From assembly GCA_002691385.1 (NCBI GenBank), contig NZHT01000129.1:1-38493 (forward strand): a stretch of 38,493 nucleotides of DNA. The letters run 5' to 3'. This document shows, in pieces, positions 16,642-25,820 of the stretch. Positions within the stretch are counted from its first letter, which is position 1, and the number at the start of each line of letters is the position of its first letter. Source of the stretch: Flammeovirgaceae bacterium (GTDB taxonomy: Bacteria; Bacteroidota; Bacteroidia; Cytophagales; Cyclobacteriaceae). Below the pieces are notes generated by a model. That model did not search any database. It was given only the letters and a program-made list of their open reading frames with translations, and had not been told where the DNA came from. The position numbers were made by a program, and so were the translations under genes.

Positions 16642-18063
16642 ATGCTTCGCGTAACGAACGTCATCCTCAGCTTGTTTGCCGCTATTTCCTTAAGCGGGCA
16701 GCAACAAAAAATCATAGATGAACTTGAATCTCAAAAATCTACATATGAGAAAATCGCATTCAAAATATGGAAATGGGCGGAAGTAGGTTATCAAGAAAAA
16801 AAAAGCTCCTCTTTACTCAAAAAAACATTAAGTGATGCAGGATTTTCCATTCAAACTGGTGTCGCTGAAATTCCAACTGCTTTTACCGCTGAATATGGAT
16901 CCGGTAAGCCGATCATTGCCATATTAGCAGAATATGATGCATTACCTGGTGTTTCTCAAAAAGCAATTCCCACTCGAGATCCAGTGATTAAAGGGGGAGC
17001 GGGTCATGCCTGTGGACATCATCTTTTTGGCACGGCATCGATCGCTGCAGGCATTGCAATAAAAAACTGGATAAAAAACAATAAAATAAAAGGTACCTTA
17101 AGGATATATGGTACACCTGCTGAGGAAGGGGGAGCGGGGAAAGTTTACATGGTAAGAGCTGGGTTGTTCAATGATGTAGATGCAGTTTTACATTGGCACC
17201 CAAGCAATAATAATAATGCAAATCCCGGATCTTCACTAGCTAACAAATCTGCTAAATTCAGATTTTATGGAGAATCTTCACATGCTGCAGCTTCTCCTGA
17301 TCGAGGTCGCTCTGCACTTGATGGTGTAGAATCCATGAATCATATGGTGAATATGCTGCGAGAGCATATACCCCAAGAAACAAGGATACACTATGTAATT
17401 ACTAGCGGAGGTGAAGCTCCTAATGTAGTACCAGCCTTTGCAGAGGTTTTTTATTACGTTAGAAACCCAGAAGTTGCCAATGTTAAAACCATTTTTGAAA
17501 GAGTAGTTAAGGCAGCACAAGGCGCGGCCATAGGTACTGAAACCACTATGGATTATGAAATCATTCATGGCCTCTATAATCTACTACCCAATGAAACTCT
17601 TTCAGCTGTTATGTATAAAAACCTTCTAAAAGTTGGGGGAATGAGATACAACGATGCAGAAATTAAATTTGCTCAACAAATACTTGATACCTATCAAGGT
17701 AATTTTCAAATAGAATCAGTAGAAAAAATCATGCCTTATTCCTTGGCGAAAAGAACGGGTGCTGGGTCCACGGATGTGGGTGATGTCAGTTGGAAAGTAC
17801 CGACAGCAGGAATGAGTGCTGCCACTTGGGTACCTGGTACTTCTGCCCATACTTGGCAAGCGGTTGCCACAGGCGGGACAAGTATCGGCATCAAAGGCAT
17901 GTTGATAGCTGCTAAAACCATAGCCTTAACGGCCCAAGATGTTTTCACTGATCCTGATCTGATAATCCGTGCAAATAAGGAATTAGAAGAACGTATTGGA
18001 AAAAATGATCCCTATAAGGCCCTCATTGGTGATCGTGATCCACCTTTAGATTACAGAAATTAA
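16642..18063 (+). CDS. Exported M20D-family amidohydrolase (AbgB-like)
   Basis: This 473-residue protein carries a signal peptide (RVTNVILSLFAAISLSGQ) and the M20D fold. The metal-binding residues are visible: HACGHH (122-127, including C124 and H126), the acidic pair in GTPAEEGGAGK (E161, E162), H186 in HWHPS, and a C-terminal His in GTSAHTWQAVATGG. The lid domain contains GESSHAAASPDRGRSALDG. It most resembles AbgB, the p-aminobenzoyl-glutamate hydrolase subunit, and related aminoacylases. The export signal means it acts in the periplasm, unlike cytoplasmic AbgB, and no AbgA partner is adjacent. Together with the next gene it suggests periplasmic scavenging of acylated amino acids or peptides; that is inference. 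Confidence 0.88.
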   Translation: MLRVTNVILSLFAAISLSGQQQKIIDELESQKSTYEKIAFKIWKWAEVGYQEKKSSSLLKKTLSDAGFSIQTGVAEIPTAFTAEYGSGKPIIAILAEYDALPGVSQKAIPTRDPVIKGGAGHACGHHLFGTASIAAGIAIKNWIKNNKIKGTLRIYGTPAEEGGAGKVYMVRAGLFNDVDAVLHWHPSNNNNANPGSSLANKSAKFRFYGESSHAAASPDRGRSALDGVESMNHMVNMLREHIPQETRIHYVITSGGEAPNVVPAFAEVFYYVRNPEVANVKTIFERVVKAAQGAAIGTETTMDYEIIHGLYNLLPNETLSAVMYKNLLKVGGMRYNDAEIKFAQQILDTYQGNFQIESVEKIMPYSLAKRTGAGSTDVGDVSWKVPTAGMSAATWVPGTSAHTWQAVATGGTSIGIKGMLIAAKTIALTAQDVFTDPDLIIRANKELEERIGKNDPYKALIGDRDPPLDYRN

Positions 18064-18112
18064 TCTGCAGGTCCGCTCTCGACAATGCTTTTTTTGGACA
18101 CAATTTTAAAAT

Positions 18113-18142
18113 ATTTCATCTTAAAATGATGAAATTATTTTT
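18113..18142 (+). terminator. Candidate intrinsic terminator after the amidohydrolase gene
   Basis: ATTTCATC (18113-18120) and GATGAAAT (18128-18135) form a perfect 8-bp stem with a 7-nt loop, followed by a T-rich run (TATTTTT). It lies 50 bp after the amidohydrolase stop and 135 bp before the next gene, a suitable place for a terminator. Confidence 0.5.
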
Positions 18143-18269
18143 AAATTCGTTTTCACTTTTGATAATTTAAAAATTACTCTAAAAGCTATACCAAATCTCA
18201 ATAAATGATTTTGTTTTGAGATAGTAAGACATAAATATGTTAAAATAAACCCTTCAAACAATATCAGTA

Positions 18270-19958
18270 ATGAAAAATTATTTTACTGCCTTCTTTTTTT
18301 TAGTTAACTCCCTTACAATTTGTGCTCAGGATCGAATTACGGGCAAAGGTTTTGCCACTAGATCTGAGATAATTGCTCAAAATGGAATGGTGGCTACGAG
18401 TCATCCTCTTGCCACACAAATAGGCCTTGATATCCTCAAAAAAGGAGGTACTGCCATTGATGCTGCAATTGCAGCTAATGCTGCTTTAGGCCTTATGGAA
18501 CCTACTGGCTCGGGAATTGGAGGAGATCTTTTCGCTATTATTTGGGACGGAAAAACAAAAACAATACATGGCTTGAATGCCAGTGGTCGTTCACCAAAAT
18601 CTCTGACTTTAGAATATTTTCAATCACAAAATTTAACCAAAATTCCTTCTTTTGGTCCGTTGCCTGTAAGTGTTCCAGGGGCTGTGGATGGATGGTTTGA
18701 ACTTCATGAAAAATTTGGATCACTTCCCATGACGGATATTTTATCTCCGGCAATCCATTATGCCGAAAATGGATTTCCAGTTACCGAATTGATTGCATAC
18801 TATATGGCAGTTGGAGCTTCAAGGTATGAATCTTTCAACTTTCAAAATTTCAAGAATACTTACATGATCAATGGCAAGACACCGAGTAAAGGTCAAATTT
18901 TCAAAAATCCAGATTTAGCGATGACCTATAATATCTTAGTTGAAAAAGGTAGAGCAGGTTTTTACAAAGGCAAAATAGCTAAAACCATAGCTGATTATGT
19001 TCAGGAAAAAGGGGGCTTTTTATCAAAGTCAGATTTGGCAGAACATCATTCAGAATGGGTCACACCGGTCTCTGTAAATTACAGGGGTTACGACGTATGG
19101 GAATTGCCTCCAAATGGCCAAGGAATTACTGCCCTTCAAATGTTGAATATATTGGAAGGCTATGACTTTGATAAGATTCCTTATGGAAGCGCAGAACACA
19201 TTCACCTATTTACTGAAGCCAAAAAAATTGCTTTTGAAGATCGTGCAAAATACTATGCAGATATGGATTTCTATAATGCTCCAGTGCAACAATTGCTTTC
19301 AAAAGATTATGCAAACGAACGACGAAATGAAATCGGATCTAAGGCCGGAGTGTATAAATCCGGATCAATCAGTAATGGAGAAACGGTATATCTAACCGTC
19401 GCTGATAAGAATGGCACTATGATTTCTTTAATTCAAAGTAACTATCGTGGTATGGGCTCGGGGTTGGTCCCCACCAATTTGGGTTTTATGCTTCAAGATC
19501 GTGGAGAGCTTTTTTCTCTGAAAGAAGGACAAGCCAACACCTATGCTCCTGGAAAAAGGCCTTTTCATACTATTATACCGGCATTTATTACTAAAAATGG
19601 TAATCCACTAATGAGTTTTGGAGTAATGGGTGGTGACTTTCAACCCATGGGACATGTACAAATTGTAATGAATGTGGTAGATTTTGGAATGAGCTTGCAA
19701 GAAGCAGGAGACGCTCCCAGGATAGATCACGTGGGGAATTCTACCCCAACAGGCTTTGATGTAATCAATTCAGGGGAGATTAGACTAGAATCGGGCTTTG
19801 ATTATGAAGCCATTCGAACACTTATGAACAAAGGACATAACATAGGGTATGCCTTAGGTATCTATGGAGGTTATCAGGCCATTTTATGGGATGATAATAA
19901 TAAGGTCTACTTGGGTGCTTCAGAATCGCGTAAAGATGGTCAAGCAGCTGGTTACTAA
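18270..19958 (+). CDS. ggt: Gamma-glutamyltransferase / glutathione hydrolase-type Ntn hydrolase
   Basis: This 562-residue precursor has a signal peptide (to about residue 19, CAQ) and the GGT fold. The large-subunit start is GMVATSHPLATQIGLDIL, followed by GGTAIDAAIAANAALGL and GSGIGGDLFAI. The likely autocatalytic nucleophile is T372 in NGETVYLTVADKNG. The usual TTH triplet is TVY here, as in the YwrD-like branch of the family. MGSGLVPTNLGFMLQDRGELF and FGVMGGDFQPMGHVQ complete the small subunit. The enzyme hydrolyses or transfers gamma-glutamyl groups in the periplasm after self-cleavage. It follows the exported M20 hydrolase on the same strand, but a candidate terminator lies between them. 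Confidence 0.93.
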   Translation: MKNYFTAFFFLVNSLTICAQDRITGKGFATRSEIIAQNGMVATSHPLATQIGLDILKKGGTAIDAAIAANAALGLMEPTGSGIGGDLFAIIWDGKTKTIHGLNASGRSPKSLTLEYFQSQNLTKIPSFGPLPVSVPGAVDGWFELHEKFGSLPMTDILSPAIHYAENGFPVTELIAYYMAVGASRYESFNFQNFKNTYMINGKTPSKGQIFKNPDLAMTYNILVEKGRAGFYKGKIAKTIADYVQEKGGFLSKSDLAEHHSEWVTPVSVNYRGYDVWELPPNGQGITALQMLNILEGYDFDKIPYGSAEHIHLFTEAKKIAFEDRAKYYADMDFYNAPVQQLLSKDYANERRNEIGSKAGVYKSGSISNGETVYLTVADKNGTMISLIQSNYRGMGSGLVPTNLGFMLQDRGELFSLKEGQANTYAPGKRPFHTIIPAFITKNGNPLMSFGVMGGDFQPMGHVQIVMNVVDFGMSLQEAGDAPRIDHVGNSTPTGFDVINSGEIRLESGFDYEAIRTLMNKGHNIGYALGIYGGYQAILWDDNNKVYLGASESRKDGQAAGY

Positions 19959-20023
19959 TCTATTTCAAAACTAAATGTTTATTTAAAGATCTATCCCTAT
20001 TTGAACCTGTTCATACAACTAAT

Positions 20024-20716
20024 TTGAAGTATCAAGATATAAGAGTAATTATTCCAGCCTTTAATGAACAAAATGCAATTGGTCGTGTCGTTAAAGAAAT
20101 TCCAAAAGATTGGGTTACAGAAATTATCGTGGTTGACAATGGATCCTTGGACCAAACTTACGCAATTGCTAAAAAACTGGGAGTCGTAACCTTGAAAGAA
20201 ACCAAACGTGGTTATGGGTGGGCCTGTTTGAAAGGTATAGATCATTTATCTAAGAGCAATCCCACACCTGATATCGTTGTCTTTCTTGATGGAGACTACA
20301 GTGACTACCCGGCCGAACTCGTAAAATTAGTTGATCCCATTATAAATGGAGTGGCTGATATGGTCATTGGCAGCCGTAAGTTGGGCATTAGAGAACCTGG
20401 TTCTATGATGCCACAGCAAATATTTGGAAATTGGCTTGCCACCACTTTGATAAGTTATCTTTACAATACAGATTATACAGACTTAGGACCTTTTAGAGCA
20501 ATTAAATATGACGCCTTGATGCAACTTAAAATGGAAGATAAAACCTATGGTTGGACAGTCGAAATGCAGATAAAAGCCATAAAAAATAAATTGAATATCC
20601 AAGAAATTCCTGTAAATTATCGGAAAAGAATAGGAATATCAAAGGTCTCTGGTACTTTTAAAGGTTCAGTTTTAGCTGGTTATAAAATCATCAGAACTAT
20701 TGTTAAATCGCTCTAA
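20024..20716 (+). CDS. Family 2 glycosyltransferase, DPM/DPG-synthase-like
   Basis: The 230-residue protein is a GT-A fold transferase without membrane helices. VIIPAFNEQNAIG is the N-terminal nucleotide-binding strand, VVDNGSLDQT the first Asp motif, KRGYGWACLKGI a typical polyprenyl-phosphate glycosyltransferase segment, and FLDGDYSDYP the DxD motif near residue 88. YRKRIGISKVSGT near the end is also usual for dolichyl/polyprenyl-phosphate hexose synthases. It likely charges a lipid carrier with a sugar at the inner membrane. The start is TTG at 20024; no in-frame ATG lies between it and the previous gene. It opens a five-gene operon: the next ATG follows its stop directly. Confidence 0.88.
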   Translation: MKYQDIRVIIPAFNEQNAIGRVVKEIPKDWVTEIIVVDNGSLDQTYAIAKKLGVVTLKETKRGYGWACLKGIDHLSKSNPTPDIVVFLDGDYSDYPAELVKLVDPIINGVADMVIGSRKLGIREPGSMMPQQIFGNWLATTLISYLYNTDYTDLGPFRAIKYDALMQLKMEDKTYGWTVEMQIKAIKNKLNIQEIPVNYRKRIGISKVSGTFKGSVLAGYKIIRTIVKSL

Positions 20717-22174
20717 ATGGAATGGTTTTTATTAATACTTTATGGTTTTTCCATGTCCATAGTCTGCTTATTCAGTCTAGCTCAATTGAACCTGACTTGG
20801 CATTATACTAGAAAAGTGGATGCTCCTCTTTTAAATTATGAAGCCTCATATCTCCCTTTTGTAACCCTTCAACTACCTCTATATAATGAGAAATATGTTA
20901 TAAATCGGCTATTAGACGCCGTTACTTCCTTAGATTACCCTTACACACATCTCGAAATTCAACTTCTTGACGACTCTGATGACGAAACGGTCGCTATGAT
21001 TGATGCTCGCCTAAACTCAATTAAAAATAAGGGTATTGACATTGTTCATCTAAGAAGACAAGATAGGTTAGGCTATAAGGCAGGTGCTTTACAATATGGA
21101 TTAACTCTGGCCAAAGGTGAATTCATCGCTATATTTGATGCTGATTTTATACCTCAAAAAGATTTTTTAAAAACTGTTATACCTTATTTTAAAGATGATC
21201 AAATAGCAATGTTACAAACACGCTGGAGTCATCTGAATGAAACTTTCAACTTACTCACTCAAATGCAGGCCTTTGGTCTCAATGCCCATTTTACCATTGA
21301 ACAGTCCGGAAGAAGAAAAGCGGATAGCTTTTTTAATTTTAACGGAACCGCAGGTATCTGGAGAAAAAAAAGTATCCTAGACGTTGGCGGTTGGCAACAT
21401 GATACTCTCACAGAAGATCTTGACCTAAGCTATCGCGCGCAGTTAAATGGATGGAAATTTGAATATCTTGAATCCGTAGAAAGTCCAGCTGAACTCCCCG
21501 TTACTTTGCAAGCAGTAAAAACCCAACAATTCAGGTGGAATAAGGGAACTGCTGAAACAATCAGAAAAAACTTAGGAAAAGTAATCCAATCAGATTTGAA
21601 GCTTAACCATAAACTAAGAGCCATATTCCATCTTTTAAATAGTACAGTTTTTTTATTTATTTTTTTAGCTGCCCTCATCTCTGTACCCCTTGTTTTTATA
21701 AAAAATGAATATCCTCATCTTAAAACAATTTATGATTTAGGTTCAGTTTTTTTGGTCGGTTTTATCTCTATCGGAATTTTCTACTGGTTTGCCGCTCGAA
21801 CATCTCACGAAGATCCTTTAATTTATTTTTGTAAATATTTCCCTTTGTATCTTACCTTTTCACTCAGTCTATCACTTCACAACTCACTGGCCCTGTTAGA
21901 AGGATTTCTTAATATAAAAACAGGTTTTGTCAGAACTCCAAAATTTGGTATCCAGAAGAATACAGATGATTGGAAGGGCAATAGTTACATTAAACATAAG
22001 ATCAGCTTACTCAATTTTGTAGAAGGACTTTGTATGCTCTATTTCGCTTGGGGTTTAAACCTAGGTGTTACATTTGAACATTACGGATTTTTACCTTTCC
22101 ATGCGATGCTGACCCTAGGTTTTGGCTATCTTTTTTTTAATGCAATCACAAATAGTTTAAAAAATGCCTCTTAA
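20717..22174 (+). CDS. Membrane family 2 glycosyltransferase, cellulose-synthase-like
   Basis: The 485-residue protein has an N-terminal helix, a cytoplasmic GT-A domain and four or more C-terminal helices. Catalytic motifs are LDDSDDETV near residue 84, FDADFIPQKDF near 141, TEDLDLSYRAQLNGW near 233 and QQFRWNKGTAET, the QxxRW signature of processive beta-glycosyltransferases. Relatives make glucan or mannan chains or glucosylate lipids. Its position between a polyprenyl-phosphate-type GT2 and a GT-C-like protein argues for synthesis of a cell-surface glycoconjugate rather than a free polymer, but the product cannot be predicted. It overlaps the following gene by 11 bp. Confidence 0.9.
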   Translation: MEWFLLILYGFSMSIVCLFSLAQLNLTWHYTRKVDAPLLNYEASYLPFVTLQLPLYNEKYVINRLLDAVTSLDYPYTHLEIQLLDDSDDETVAMIDARLNSIKNKGIDIVHLRRQDRLGYKAGALQYGLTLAKGEFIAIFDADFIPQKDFLKTVIPYFKDDQIAMLQTRWSHLNETFNLLTQMQAFGLNAHFTIEQSGRRKADSFFNFNGTAGIWRKKSILDVGGWQHDTLTEDLDLSYRAQLNGWKFEYLESVESPAELPVTLQAVKTQQFRWNKGTAETIRKNLGKVIQSDLKLNHKLRAIFHLLNSTVFLFIFLAALISVPLVFIKNEYPHLKTIYDLGSVFLVGFISIGIFYWFAARTSHEDPLIYFCKYFPLYLTFSLSLSLHNSLALLEGFLNIKTGFVRTPKFGIQKNTDDWKGNSYIKHKISLLNFVEGLCMLYFAWGLNLGVTFEHYGFLPFHAMLTLGFGYLFFNAITNSLKNAS

Positions 22175-23453
22175 GAAAATTTTTAGACTTACTACCGTTA
22201 TATATTTCGTTTTTGTTATTTCTATTTTCATTCTATCAACAGTCTTGAAGAGATCAGATACGATTGGCTTATTCATCTGCTTCAGCATGTCTTTTTTTGC
22301 TTATTTCTGGATTTGTAAATTTAAATATTCATTCAAATCAATATGGATCTTAGGCATAATTGTACGTTGCCTAATTTTTTATGATTTACCTAATTTATCT
22401 GATGACTTCTATCGATTTATTTGGGATGGATCCTTAATTCACGAGGGCATCAACCCTTATTCTTTATTACCGATCCAAGTAACTGAACTAGATCTCCCAA
22501 AATTTTCTCTAGCGGCAATGGAAAAATTAAATTCCAGTATGTACGCTACCGTTTATCCACCCTTTAATCAGTTCTTCTTTTGGCTCTCTACTTTTCCAGT
22601 TCAGCCTATTTGGTCCGTAGGAATCTTGAGAATTTTCCTATTTTTAACAGACATCGCCTCAACCTTCTTAATCCATAAATTAAGACCTAAAACAGCTCTT
22701 TCAAGCTGGTTCTTTTTAAATCCTTTGCTTATTTTTGAAGGTGTTGGGAACGTACATTTTGAATCTATGATGATTTTCTTCCTTCTGCTAACCTTATATT
22801 TTATTTCGGTAAATAAATTTGCAAAGGCTGGATTCGCTTGGGGTTTAGCCATCGCTACAAAACTTATCCCACTACTCTTTTTACCGGCCTTAATGTGGTA
22901 TTATAAGTGGAAACGTAGCTGGGTATTAATCAGCATTGCTCTTTTAGTATTGAGTCTAACCCTCATGCCAATGTTAAGCACTCAAATCTGGCAAGGGACA
23001 TCGACTAGTTTAAAACTCTACTTCCAGCATTTTGAATTTAATGCCAGCATCTACTTCATTTTCAGAGCCTTCGGTTTTTGGTTTAAAGGATACAACATTA
23101 TTGGAACCTTAGGTCCCATTATGGGATTCACTACTTTGCTTTTAATCTCCTTTGGGGCTATTTTTCTATATTATTACAAATACTCACTAGAAAACGTCTT
23201 ACTTTATTCACTAACACTTTACCTAATCATGAGCACGACCATTCATCCCTGGTATGTATTAACTTTGATACCACTAGGATTACTTAGTGGTCACTGGTAT
23301 CCTATTATTTGGAGCTTCACCGTATTTTGGAGCTATTTTGGATATGATCGTATAGGATATAATGTACCAACCTGGTGGATATTAAGTGAATATATCATCT
23401 TATTTGGTGCTATAGGAATAGAATTAAAAAAGAAATATGCGGTCCCTATTTAG
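22164..23453 (+). CDS. Polytopic GT-C-like mannosyltransferase family membrane protein
   Basis: The 429-residue protein consists of about ten to twelve hydrophobic helices. Loop motifs resemble GT-C (GT87/DUF2029-type) transferases: SDDFYRFIWDGSLIHEGINPY near residue 77 carries the acidic pair expected in the first extracytoplasmic loop, followed by YPPFNQFFFW near 130 and ATTIHPWYVL-like residues (STTIHPWYVLTLIP) near 358. Such enzymes use polyprenyl-phosphate sugars as donors, which fits the DPM-like GT2 two genes upstream. The short overlaps at both ends show that it belongs to the operon. Confidence 0.82.
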   Translation: MPLKKIFRLTTVIYFVFVISIFILSTVLKRSDTIGLFICFSMSFFAYFWICKFKYSFKSIWILGIIVRCLIFYDLPNLSDDFYRFIWDGSLIHEGINPYSLLPIQVTELDLPKFSLAAMEKLNSSMYATVYPPFNQFFFWLSTFPVQPIWSVGILRIFLFLTDIASTFLIHKLRPKTALSSWFFLNPLLIFEGVGNVHFESMMIFFLLLTLYFISVNKFAKAGFAWGLAIATKLIPLLFLPALMWYYKWKRSWVLISIALLVLSLTLMPMLSTQIWQGTSTSLKLYFQHFEFNASIYFIFRAFGFWFKGYNIIGTLGPIMGFTTLLLISFGAIFLYYYKYSLENVLLYSLTLYLIMSTTIHPWYVLTLIPLGLLSGHWYPIIWSFTVFWSYFGYDRIGYNVPTWWILSEYIILFGAIGIELKKKYAVPI

Positions 23454-23931
23454 TATTTTGTTTTGTTTTTTTATAACTTTTGGGTGTCAAATCAAAACAT
23501 TTAACGACTCTATTTCCCTCCTTTACAAAAACACAGTCCCCCTGCTTAAGACCGAGGAAGTTGTGCAGAAAATGCAATATGAAACCCCCATATTAATAGA
23601 TACTCGCACCCGTAGCGAATTTACAGTAAGTCACCTCCCTGGTGCTCAGCTTATTGAATATGACAATTTCAACCCGTCAGATATGGCCCATATTTCTAAA
23701 AATGAAGAAATCATCCTGTATTGTTCGGTAGGTTATCGAAGTGAGCGTATAGGCGAAAAACTCCTTGAAATGGGATATACTAATGTCTACAACTTATACG
23801 GAGGAATCTTTGATTGGAAAAATCAATCACAGATTGTTGTAAATCATTTAAATTTACCCACGGATAGCGTTCATGTTTATAGCAAAATATGGTCTGTATG
23901 GTTAAATAATGGAATTAAGGTTTATGAGTAA
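23437..23931 (+). CDS. Rhodanese-domain lipoprotein
   Basis: The 164-residue protein begins with a lipoprotein signal (SILFCFFITFGCQIK; lipidated Cys near residue 17), then a single rhodanese domain: PILIDTRTRSEFTVSHLPGA near residue 50 and the active-site loop YCSVGYRSERI near 97, followed by GYTNVYNLYGGIFDWKN. The catalytic cysteine is retained, so it could carry a persulfide or act as a thiol enzyme outside the inner membrane. It overlaps the GT-C gene by 17 bp and the next gene by a few bases. A periplasmic rhodanese within a glycan operon is odd, and its link to glycan assembly is unknown. Confidence 0.88.
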   Translation: MRSLFSILFCFFITFGCQIKTFNDSISLLYKNTVPLLKTEEVVQKMQYETPILIDTRTRSEFTVSHLPGAQLIEYDNFNPSDMAHISKNEEIILYCSVGYRSERIGEKLLEMGYTNVYNLYGGIFDWKNQSQIVVNHLNLPTDSVHVYSKIWSVWLNNGIKVYE

Positions 23932-24577
23932 AGAAGTATTGTCCATTTTTGTTAAGAATTTAATCCCAGGAACAGTTAAAACAAGATTAGCCAAAGATTT
24001 GGGTATGGACTTGGCAATGGAAATCTACAAAGAACTGGTGGGAATTACTGCAAAAGCCATTGATGTCTTAAAAATTGATAAATGCGTTTATTATTCTGAT
24101 TACATAGAGTCAAATGACCAATTTGATGATTTGAAATACCAAAAACATATCCAAGAGGGTAAAGATTTAGGTCAACGAATGCAAAATTGCTTTTATGATG
24201 CATTTGAATTGGAATTTGATAAAATGATTCTGATTGGTAGTGACACACCCGACATCACTGATGAGATAATATCGCAAGGATTTGCGGAATTGGATAAACA
24301 TGATATAGTTATTGGTCCTGCTCAGGATGGGGGCTTTTATCTGATTGGTATGAAAGAACCTCATGAAAATTTACTCAATAAACAAGCTTATGGTCATGAT
24401 GAAGTTTTGAATGAGCTCTTGGATGAAATTGAGAATCTGAATCTTTCCGTATTCAAATTACCCACCCTTATCGATATTGATGTAAAAGATGATTTAAAAA
24501 AAGCAGGAATTGAAATCGTTTTTGAGGAAGAAGATGACTTCAAGGAAAATACTGGCAAAAAAAATAAGCCTACGTAA
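23924..24577 (+). CDS. TIGR04282/DUF2064 family glycosyltransferase-like protein
   Basis: This 217-residue GT-A-like protein opens with SIFVKNLIPGTVKTRLAKDLG, matching the KxPxPGxxKTRL signature of the family. LIGSDTPDITDEII near residue 105 and GPAQDGGFYLIGMK near 136 complete the nucleotide-sugar site. The family is named for arsenosugar biosynthesis, but no ArsS-like radical SAM protein or ArsM is near. Here it sits with lipid-carrier glycosyltransferases, so a role as a sugar-nucleotide or sugar-transfer partner in surface glycan synthesis seems more likely. The ATG at 23924 overlaps the rhodanese stop and follows an AAGG-like ribosome site; an ATG 15 bp upstream is less likely. Confidence 0.87.
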   Translation: MSKEVLSIFVKNLIPGTVKTRLAKDLGMDLAMEIYKELVGITAKAIDVLKIDKCVYYSDYIESNDQFDDLKYQKHIQEGKDLGQRMQNCFYDAFELEFDKMILIGSDTPDITDEIISQGFAELDKHDIVIGPAQDGGFYLIGMKEPHENLLNKQAYGHDEVLNELLDEIENLNLSVFKLPTLIDIDVKDDLKKAGIEIVFEEEDDFKENTGKKNKPT

Positions 24578-24642
24578 CCCTTTAATTTCCCGTTGAGTCA
24601 ATATTCCTTGGACATGACGTTGTTTACTTTAACTAATTCAGA

Positions 24643-25176
24643 ATGGATTATTTATCTATCAAGGCATTACATATCATATTTGTTATCACCTGGTTTGCTG
24701 GACTATTTTACATCCCTCGGATATTTATTTACCAGACCGAAGCCTTGTCGAAACCTGAACCTGAAAAGTCTATTCTACAAGCCCAACTGGCCCTTATGGG
24801 CAAACGTTTATGGTACATCATCACGTGGCCCTCTGCCCTCATTACTGCAGTTATTGCTGGCACATTACTTTATCTCCAACCCCAATGGCTTAATCTGCCA
24901 TTTATGTGGATAAAATTACTTCTGGTGGGTTTACTTTACGGTTATCACCTTAGTCTACATCATATTTTTAAACTTTTGCAAGCAGGAGTGGTTAAATACA
25001 GTTCAATGCAATTACGTATTTGGAATGAAGTATCCACTCTTATTTTAATCTCAGTGGTTTTTCTTATTGTTAAGAAAGATGAATTAACCTGGATAAGTGG
25101 CGTTTTAGGAATCTTTATTATGGTTATATTGCTAATGAGTGGTGTCAAATTTTATAAATATATTCGCACAAAATGA
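24643..25176 (+). CDS. hemJ: Protoporphyrinogen IX oxidase HemJ
   Basis: HemJ oxidises protoporphyrinogen IX to protoporphyrin IX at the membrane, the penultimate step of heme synthesis. The 177-residue protein has four to five helices and the family N-terminus IKALHIIFVITWFAGLFYIPR, with the conserved His near residue 10. RLWYIITWPSALITAV, MWIKLLLVGLLYGYHL and RIWNEVSTLILI follow in the family order. Its stop overlaps the SCO1 start (ATGATGA region), so hemJ, SCO1 and cytochrome c form one operon joining heme supply to respiratory-chain assembly. Confidence 0.93.
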   Translation: MDYLSIKALHIIFVITWFAGLFYIPRIFIYQTEALSKPEPEKSILQAQLALMGKRLWYIITWPSALITAVIAGTLLYLQPQWLNLPFMWIKLLLVGLLYGYHLSLHHIFKLLQAGVVKYSSMQLRIWNEVSTLILISVVFLIVKKDELTWISGVLGIFIMVILLMSGVKFYKYIRTK

Positions 25177-25820
25177 TGAAAAAACATATCAAAATAGGCT
25201 GTTTATTTCTGCTACTTGGATCCTGCCAAGAAATCAAATCCAATTTTGAATTACCCATTTTAGGACGTTCGAAAATCGTCACAAAAGAGGTGAATGGATT
25301 AATTACTAAAGATACGATACCCCATCGCATTGCTGACTTTAAGTTTGTAAACCAAGACAGCACCATAGTAACCAATGCTTCTTTTAAAAATAAAATCTAT
25401 GTCGCTGATTTTTTCTTCATCAATTGTCCTTCCATTTGTCCTGAAATGAGTAAGCAAATGTATCGGGTTTATGAAAAGTTCTTGGAAAATGAACATGTTA
25501 GCTTACTTTCACATACTATTGATCCCAGCTACGATACGGTAGCTGCACTGGCGAATTATGCGCGCTTGCTGGGGGTTAATAGTACAAAATGGCAATTTGT
25601 AACAGGGGATAAGGAACAGATTTACGATATCGGTGAGACCAGCTATATGGTTGTCGCTAATGAAGATGAAAATGCTCCAGGAGGTTTCATCCATAGCAGT
25701 GCATTTTTATTGATCGATAAGGAGCGCCAGGTACGTGGGGTCTATGATGGCACTATCGCGAATCAAGTTGATTTACTTATGAAAGATATTGATAAGTTGT
25801 TAACAAGCTATGAGCAATAA
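25173..25820 (+). CDS. SCO1/SenC family copper-binding lipoprotein
   Basis: The 215-residue protein has a lipoprotein signal (IGCLFLLLGSCQEIKS, Cys near residue 18) and a thioredoxin-like SCO domain. The copper ligands are the cysteine pair in NCPSICPEM near residue 85 and the His in GGFIHSSAFLLID near 174. SCO proteins deliver copper to the CuA site of cytochrome c oxidase or act as thiol reductases. DPSYDTVAALANYARLLG is also typical of the fold. Overlap with hemJ upstream and the cytochrome c gene downstream supports cooperation in oxidase maturation. Confidence 0.94.
   Translation: MMKKHIKIGCLFLLLGSCQEIKSNFELPILGRSKIVTKEVNGLITKDTIPHRIADFKFVNQDSTIVTNASFKNKIYVADFFFINCPSICPEMSKQMYRVYEKFLENEHVSLLSHTIDPSYDTVAALANYARLLGVNSTKWQFVTGDKEQIYDIGETSYMVVANEDENAPGGFIHSSAFLLIDKERQVRGVYDGTIANQVDLLMKDIDKLLTSYEQ

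Noticed and set aside
17278-17568. 96-codon minus-strand open frame inside the amidohydrolase gene
   Set aside because: Fully covered by conserved M20 coding sequence on the other strand; its composition is not protein-like.
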